The position numbers and the translations under genes were made by a program. The notes beneath the pieces were generated by a model, which ran no database searches, was not told the origin of the DNA, and saw nothing but the letters and a program-made list of their open reading frames with translations. Positions 60,464-64,000 of a DNA stretch of 64,000 nucleotides are shown here, in pieces. This DNA comes from Candidatus Persebacteraceae bacterium Df01 (GTDB taxonomy: Bacteria; Pseudomonadota; Gammaproteobacteria; Tethybacterales; Persebacteraceae): contig JANQAO010000001.1 in NCBI GenBank assembly GCA_030386295.1, positions 261,546 to 325,545 on the forward strand, in the 5' to 3' direction. Position 1 is the stretch's first letter. Every line of letters starts with the position of its first letter.

Positions 60464-61657
60464 TTATTTGCCAGATTGCTTCATGCTATCCAGCCAACGG
60501 TCACGGAAATATCGCCTAGCTGCGAGAATGCATTCCAAGGCTGACATACCAGCTGCTGCTACCAATAATAAGATCATACCTTTCGTGGTGATAATCCAGC
60601 CTGCTATGAAAGGGAAGCCAAAAACACCTATAAAATAGGAAAAGCCGAATATTTGCATCGTTTTGCTCATTAACTCTGGTTCGGAATCATTGGCAGCCAT
60701 TGCTTTAACAATCGGGTATGAAACACCATAGCCAATCCCGAACAACACAGCGCCTAAAACATAAAGCAATGAGCTATCGGTAAAGAAGATAAAGCACAAC
60801 ACGCTTGTAAGCATAACAGCTAATAGCAAAGTAATAGTGCCATAGGGTGATCGACCGCCAATGAATTCCGCAAATAGAAATCGGCAAACAATCACCGTAG
60901 CAGTATAGGCAAGAAAGTAATTTGCGTAATCCAATCCGTTTTGTTGCGCGTAAATGGTTTGAAAATTGGTCACTGCAGCAAAAACCGAAGCGCCTAGCCC
61001 AACCATAATGATTGGACGTGCAGCGCGCGAACATAAGACAGCCTTGATTGAAGTCCAGTTTAGTCCACTATCATCGTTGACGCTATCACCGTGCGATAAT
61101 GTTGTGAGTGCCCTACGAAGTCCGATGAAGGTAATGCCGCTTATGAGGCACAATACCGACGATATGGTGAAAGTAATATTGATTGCATAACCTGCTTTGA
61201 CGAGATAGTTACCTAGCACAGGCGACAAACCAAATCCGGCCATAATAAAAATAGACAATAATGTGAAAATGCGTATTCTTTCTGATTTTTTGGTGATTTC
61301 GGTTAATACAACTGGTGTTAGGACGTAAAACATCGCCCACCCGATCCCTAGAAAAATACCTGCTAAATAATGCATGGGTCCGATGACTGACAAATAGCCA
61401 AACAAAAAAAGTGAGACGGCGATAATTATTGAAGCTAACCCTATGGTGTTCACCCGTCCAAGCATAGCAGTCACATGACCAAGGAAATATATAGTGACCA
61501 GTGTGGCTATGGTGGTTGCCATAAGAACGTTACCGACGTCTTTTTCATTTGCCCCAAATTCACGGAATAGTAATGGAAGAAGAAAAGTCAAACCATAGGT
61601 TCCAGCTTGCAGAAATGTTGCAAAAAAATAGAATGCCAAAGTTAAAAATTTACTCAT
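60464..61657 (-). CDS. MFS transporter
   Basis: A 397-residue inner-membrane protein with 12 predicted helices. The cytoplasmic loop between helices 2 and 3 (GHVTAMLGRVNTIG) is a degenerate form of the MFS motif A, and a second loop occurs at FIGGRSPYGTI. I do not recognise the subfamily; the sequence lies in the general sugar-phosphate/drug transporter range. It is bracketed by 55 bp direct repeats and is somewhat more AT-rich than livG and mla genes, which suggests it was inserted between them. Confidence 0.82.
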   Translation of the reverse strand: MSKFLTLAFYFFATFLQAGTYGLTFLLPLLFREFGANEKDVGNVLMATTIATLVTIYFLGHVTAMLGRVNTIGLASIIIAVSLFLFGYLSVIGPMHYLAGIFLGIGWAMFYVLTPVVLTEITKKSERIRIFTLLSIFIMAGFGLSPVLGNYLVKAGYAINITFTISSVLCLISGITFIGLRRALTTLSHGDSVNDDSGLNWTSIKAVLCSRAARPIIMVGLGASVFAAVTNFQTIYAQQNGLDYANYFLAYTATVIVCRFLFAEFIGGRSPYGTITLLLAVMLTSVLCFIFFTDSSLLYVLGAVLFGIGYGVSYPIVKAMAANDSEPELMSKTMQIFGFSYFIGVFGFPFIAGWIITTKGMILLLVAAAGMSALECILAARRYFRDRWLDSMKQSGK

Positions 61658-61926
61658 AAATAGAATCTCTAACGGTTATGTTTTCCGCAGCGAGGCAAGT
61701 AGGATAGTGTTAATATCAGCATAACTTATCGGCAATTCTAATGGCATTGATGTTCCGTCTATTGCTAGTGTTGAGATATTTAAAATCAGTTTCGCTGGGC
61801 AAACCACTTTGTTATCTTTCAAAGGTGACCTATATATCGCCGAGATTCATTAAAGTTACCCTGCCTTCCATAAAACACACGATATTCATCCATAAGGATT
61901 GCAAAATCACTTATCTCCGGGCGCTG
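61658..61926. other. Intergenic region with a possible gene-start remnant
   Basis: No complete gene. On the minus strand a 23-codon frame (61676-61747) reads MPLELPISYADINTILLASL and then stops, resembling the start of a PLP-dependent deaminase, and MDEYRVFYGRQGNF reads further upstream. They may be debris of a gene between the MFS and mla genes. A longer plus-strand frame (61741-62016) overlaps mlaB and was not accepted. Confidence 0.35.
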
Positions 61927-61981
61927 GCGGGGATTTTCTCACATGCCGCGCAGTGCTTCATTGCTGTAAAGCTGCGGTTTA
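61927..61981. repeat. 55 bp direct repeat flanking the MFS gene, copy 2
   Basis: Copy 2, 1,623 bases from copy 1 and in the same orientation, with seven mismatches. It touches the stop codon of mlaB. The seven differences are spread across the right two thirds, so the duplication is not recent. Confidence 0.6.
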
Positions 61982-62254
61982 GGAAGAAAACAAATCCGAC
62001 AGTTGGTAAAGTTTAATCAGGTCTCGTAACCGCGGTGGAATGTTGCAAAAAATTAATCGGCAATTTTTTTTTTGTGCCTCTCGCTTCCACTCAATGAATG
62101 CACACACCGCCGCGGTGCTACTGTCTTCTAAATTAGAAGCATTTATTTCAAGAGTTGAATTAGGGTTGATGTGTTTTCGTCCTTCGCTAAAACATATTTC
62201 CGCGTTTTCAAAACGCATGGCTGGCGGGCGATAACGGACAATCGCAGAACTCAT
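61979..62254 (-). CDS. mlaB: STAS-domain protein MlaB
   Basis: A 91-residue single STAS domain (STLEINASNLEDSSTAAVCAF, IEWKREAQKKNCRLIFCNIP, RLRDLIKLYQLSDLF). In the Mla complex MlaB sits on the ATPase MlaF and stabilises it. It overlaps mlaC by four bases and ends the operon as seen here. The conserved serine/threonine-containing turn (DSST) is present. Confidence 0.85.
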   Translation of the reverse strand: MSSAIVRYRPPAMRFENAEICFSEGRKHINPNSTLEINASNLEDSSTAAVCAFIEWKREAQKKNCRLIFCNIPPRLRDLIKLYQLSDLFSS

Positions 62255-62847
62255 GGTTGGGCTACCATTTTTTCTAGCATTTTAGCCAGCCCGTCAAAAC
62301 CGACTTTATTAATCATTCTGCCAAATTGACGCCGAAAATTAGCGATAAGACTAATTCCTTCAACTTTAACATCAATTATCCGCGGTTCGTCACCGGCAAA
62401 CAGGTAATCAATACGAGCGCTTTTGTCCTTGCCGCGCACATTCATTACTACCAAAATTTCGCCATTTTCCTGTTGTTTGGCTTTTACTATTTCAGTTTTT
62501 TGGTCATCGTATTTTGTCAGCACCTTCGCGTAGGTTTTTTCTAGCAGTTGCTGAAAAGCGGCGATAATGCGTTTTTTTTCTTCGTTGCTGGCGCGTCGCC
62601 AGTGTTTGCCGAGTGCCCGTTGAGTGATTTTAGAAAAATTCAGTAGAGGCGATATTTCTTCACGCATAAGCGCTAACGCTGCGTCGGAGTCAAGAGCGTC
62701 ATTTTGCTTCAATTCAATCAGTGCGCTCAACATATCATTATTACGCGTTTCCAAGTCGCGGCTAATCTCTTTGGGTGTGGTGGCCGCAGCGCTAACGCTA
62801 ACGACAAGTGCCGCTAAAAAAGTTATTAAACGATTTGCCAATTTCAT
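62251..62847 (-). CDS. mlaC: Periplasmic phospholipid-binding protein MlaC
   Basis: A 198-residue exported protein with a signal peptide ending near SAAA. The MlaC pattern is present: SPLLNFSKITQRALGKHWRRAS, FQQLLEKTYAKVLTKYDDQ, and RIIDVKVEGISLIANFRRQF. It shuttles phospholipid between the outer-membrane MlaA and the inner-membrane MlaFEDB complex. Confidence 0.93.
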   Translation of the reverse strand: MKLANRLITFLAALVVSVSAAATTPKEISRDLETRNNDMLSALIELKQNDALDSDAALALMREEISPLLNFSKITQRALGKHWRRASNEEKKRIIAAFQQLLEKTYAKVLTKYDDQKTEIVKAKQQENGEILVVMNVRGKDKSARIDYLFAGDEPRIIDVKVEGISLIANFRRQFGRMINKVGFDGLAKMLEKMVAQP

Positions 62848-62850
62848 GGC

Positions 62851-63315
62851 TTACTCCCCTGCTTTGTCGAACAAAAATTTGCTAATTAAGTGTTCCAACA
62901 CAATAGCCGAATTACCATGTACCGTAGAATTTTCGGGTACATTTTCTTCTTCGCTGCCTGGTTCAATGGAGATATACTGCCCACCGAGTAAGTTGCTGGA
63001 CACGATAGAAAAAATAGAGTCGATGGGAAATAAATACGGCTTGTCAATGACCAATGTTGCTTCGGCAACAAATTCGTCATTGATAAAATTAATTTCTTTA
63101 ACTCGCCCTACTCGGACACCAGCACTTTTGACCGGAGAACGCGTTACCAGTGAGCCGATATTGTCAAAACGAACTTTGACGAGGTAGCCGCCATCAGCAG
63201 AAATGCTGGTGAGATTAGCAGCCCGTAAAGCGATAAACACTACTGCCACAGCAGCAAACAATACAAAAGCACCGACAGCAAAATCTAACCGTTGGCGCAT
63301 GGCTTTTGTTTGCAT
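62851..63315 (-). CDS. mlaD: MCE-domain protein MlaD
   Basis: A 154-residue protein with one N-terminal membrane helix (about residues 12-32) and one MCE domain (YLVKVRFDNIGSLVTRSPVK, AGVRVGRVKEINF, LGGQYISIEPGSEEE). It forms the hexameric lipid channel on MlaE. The start may be ATG 63315 or the ATG five codons later (MRQRLDF), which matches homologues better. It lies between mlaE and mlaC with gaps of four and three bases. Confidence 0.93.
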   Translation of the reverse strand: MQTKAMRQRLDFAVGAFVLFAAVAVVFIALRAANLTSISADGGYLVKVRFDNIGSLVTRSPVKSAGVRVGRVKEINFINDEFVAEATLVIDKPYLFPIDSIFSIVSSNLLGGQYISIEPGSEEENVPENSTVHGNSAIVLEHLISKFLFDKAGE

Positions 63316-63319
63316 GATT

Positions 63320-64000
63320 TCAGTTTACCATGAACGCAGTGAGAACAAAGTTGAATCCCAGCACGGCCAAGGAGCCCTTAATCACTGTGCGAGTAGTGGC
63401 ATTGGCGACACCTTCCGCTGTGGGCAAACAAAAATAGCCTTCGTAAATAGCGATGAATGTGGCGACAAAACCAAAAAACAGGCTTTTTAGCGTGCCTAAA
63501 ACAAAATCGTCATAAAATAGTACCCGTTGCTGCATTTCTGACCAAAAAACGCCCTCGTCAATGCCAATTTGCGGTACCGCGATGAGGTAAGCACCGATAA
63601 TGCCGACGGCATCAAAATAAATTGTGAGCAACGGTAGTGCGATAAATCCGGCCCAAAGGCGCGGGCTCAATTCGCGGGCAATCGGATCCACTGCCATAAT
63701 TTCCATTGCTGCAATTTGTTCGCTGGCTTTTTTTAATCCGATGGAAGCGGTAATTGATGTGCAAGCACAACCTACAAACAATAGCCCCGAACTAACAGGG
63801 CCGAGCTCGCGAAATAATGTCAGCGCTACGCCGGCACCGATGACTTCCACTTGCCCGTAGCGCGCTAGTAATACATAAAATTGCAAACCTAGAACAAAGC
63901 CTACAAAAATACCGGCTACTAAAATAATAATCAGCGTATTGACGCCGCTAACCTTGAGTTGTTTGATAATTAGTGACGGTCGCCGCAGTGCTGCGCCGCT
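63320..64000 (-). CDS. mlaE: Mla/ABC lipid transport permease MlaE, 3' part (runs off right edge)
   Basis: The last 226 codons of the permease; the frame is open to base 64000. The conserved segments ALTLFRELGPVSSGLLFVGC, ASIGLKKASEQIAAMEIMAVDP and PLLTIYFDAVGIIGAYLIAV define MlaE. The start must lie to the right; reading only from the internal TTG at 63886 would truncate it. mlaF is expected just beyond the edge. Confidence 0.93.
   Translation of the reverse strand, partial: SGAALRRPSLIIKQLKVSGVNTLIIILVAGIFVGFVLGLQFYVLLARYGQVEVIGAGVALTLFRELGPVSSGLLFVGCACTSITASIGLKKASEQIAAMEIMAVDPIARELSPRLWAGFIALPLLTIYFDAVGIIGAYLIAVPQIGIDEGVFWSEMQQRVLFYDDFVLGTLKSLFFGFVATFIAIYEGYFCLPTAEGVANATTRTVIKGSLAVLGFNFVLTAFMVN

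Noticed and set aside
61741-62016. 91-codon plus-strand frame between the MFS and mla genes
   Set aside because: Runs into mlaB on the other strand and includes repeat copy 2; no ribosome site or recognisable motif.

Overview
The window comes from a Gram-negative proteobacterium. It carries lipopolysaccharide genes (kdsB, lpxK, an LpxL-type acyltransferase), the Mla outer-membrane lipid transport operon, and ZapA/RecA/AceE/UvrC proteins of proteobacterial type. The lpxK-Trm112-kdsB order and the pair of a small coiled-coil gene with zapA point to the gamma/beta side. Genes are tightly packed, often with 1-11 bp overlaps, and introns, CRISPR arrays and recognisable insertion sequences are absent. 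The unlinked 23S-5S rRNA unit, an intervening sequence in 23S, many decayed genes and several osmolyte and amino-acid importers fit a streamlined marine or host-associated bacterium. I cannot name the genus.

Layout. 1-6.6 kb is a surface-polysaccharide region: a partial glycosyltransferase and wecB are intact, followed by an AT-rich stretch in which at least five genes are broken, mostly by single-base losses in A/T runs. 6.6-20.9 kb is housekeeping: apt, a nitroreductase, pdxH-aroK-aroB-hemB, a DUF2723 membrane protein, uvrC-pgsA, a class A PBP, an acyltransferase, dapF, and fghA. 21-26 kb holds lemA and an rRNA unit made only of 23S and 5S with its own promoter and boxA. The 23S carries a stem-loop intervening sequence in helix 45. 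A decayed extra piece of 23S covering the same helix lies just downstream, with a different and longer insert.

26-29.2 kb: folD and a NodI/NodJ-type ABC exporter whose permease contains a perfect 590 bp tandem duplication. 29.4-38.9 kb: an accessory cluster (BetA-type GMC oxidase, 2OG-Fe(II) oxygenase, NAD epimerase/dehydrogenase, FAH-family hydrolase, two SDRs) leading into a complete ProVWX quaternary-amine importer. It looks like an uptake-and-oxidation pathway for an unidentified osmolyte or sugar acid and is the best candidate here for an undescribed system. 39.1-53.8 kb: lpxK-Trm112-kdsB-lipB, lipA, recX, a TSUP exporter, an EVE protein, zapA, recA, aceE, a polar amino-acid importer without its ATPase, tRNA-Ala and fba. 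54-64 kb: hrcA, aguA, a branched-chain amino-acid importer (livGFHM, with livH frameshifted), an MFS transporter bracketed by 55 bp repeats, and mlaEDCB running off the right edge.

Several genes (aroB, betA, lpxK, lipA, hrcA, aguA) have a -10-like hexamer only 6-7 nt before the start codon, which suggests leaderless mRNAs. All functional calls come from reading motifs by eye; no database search was run.
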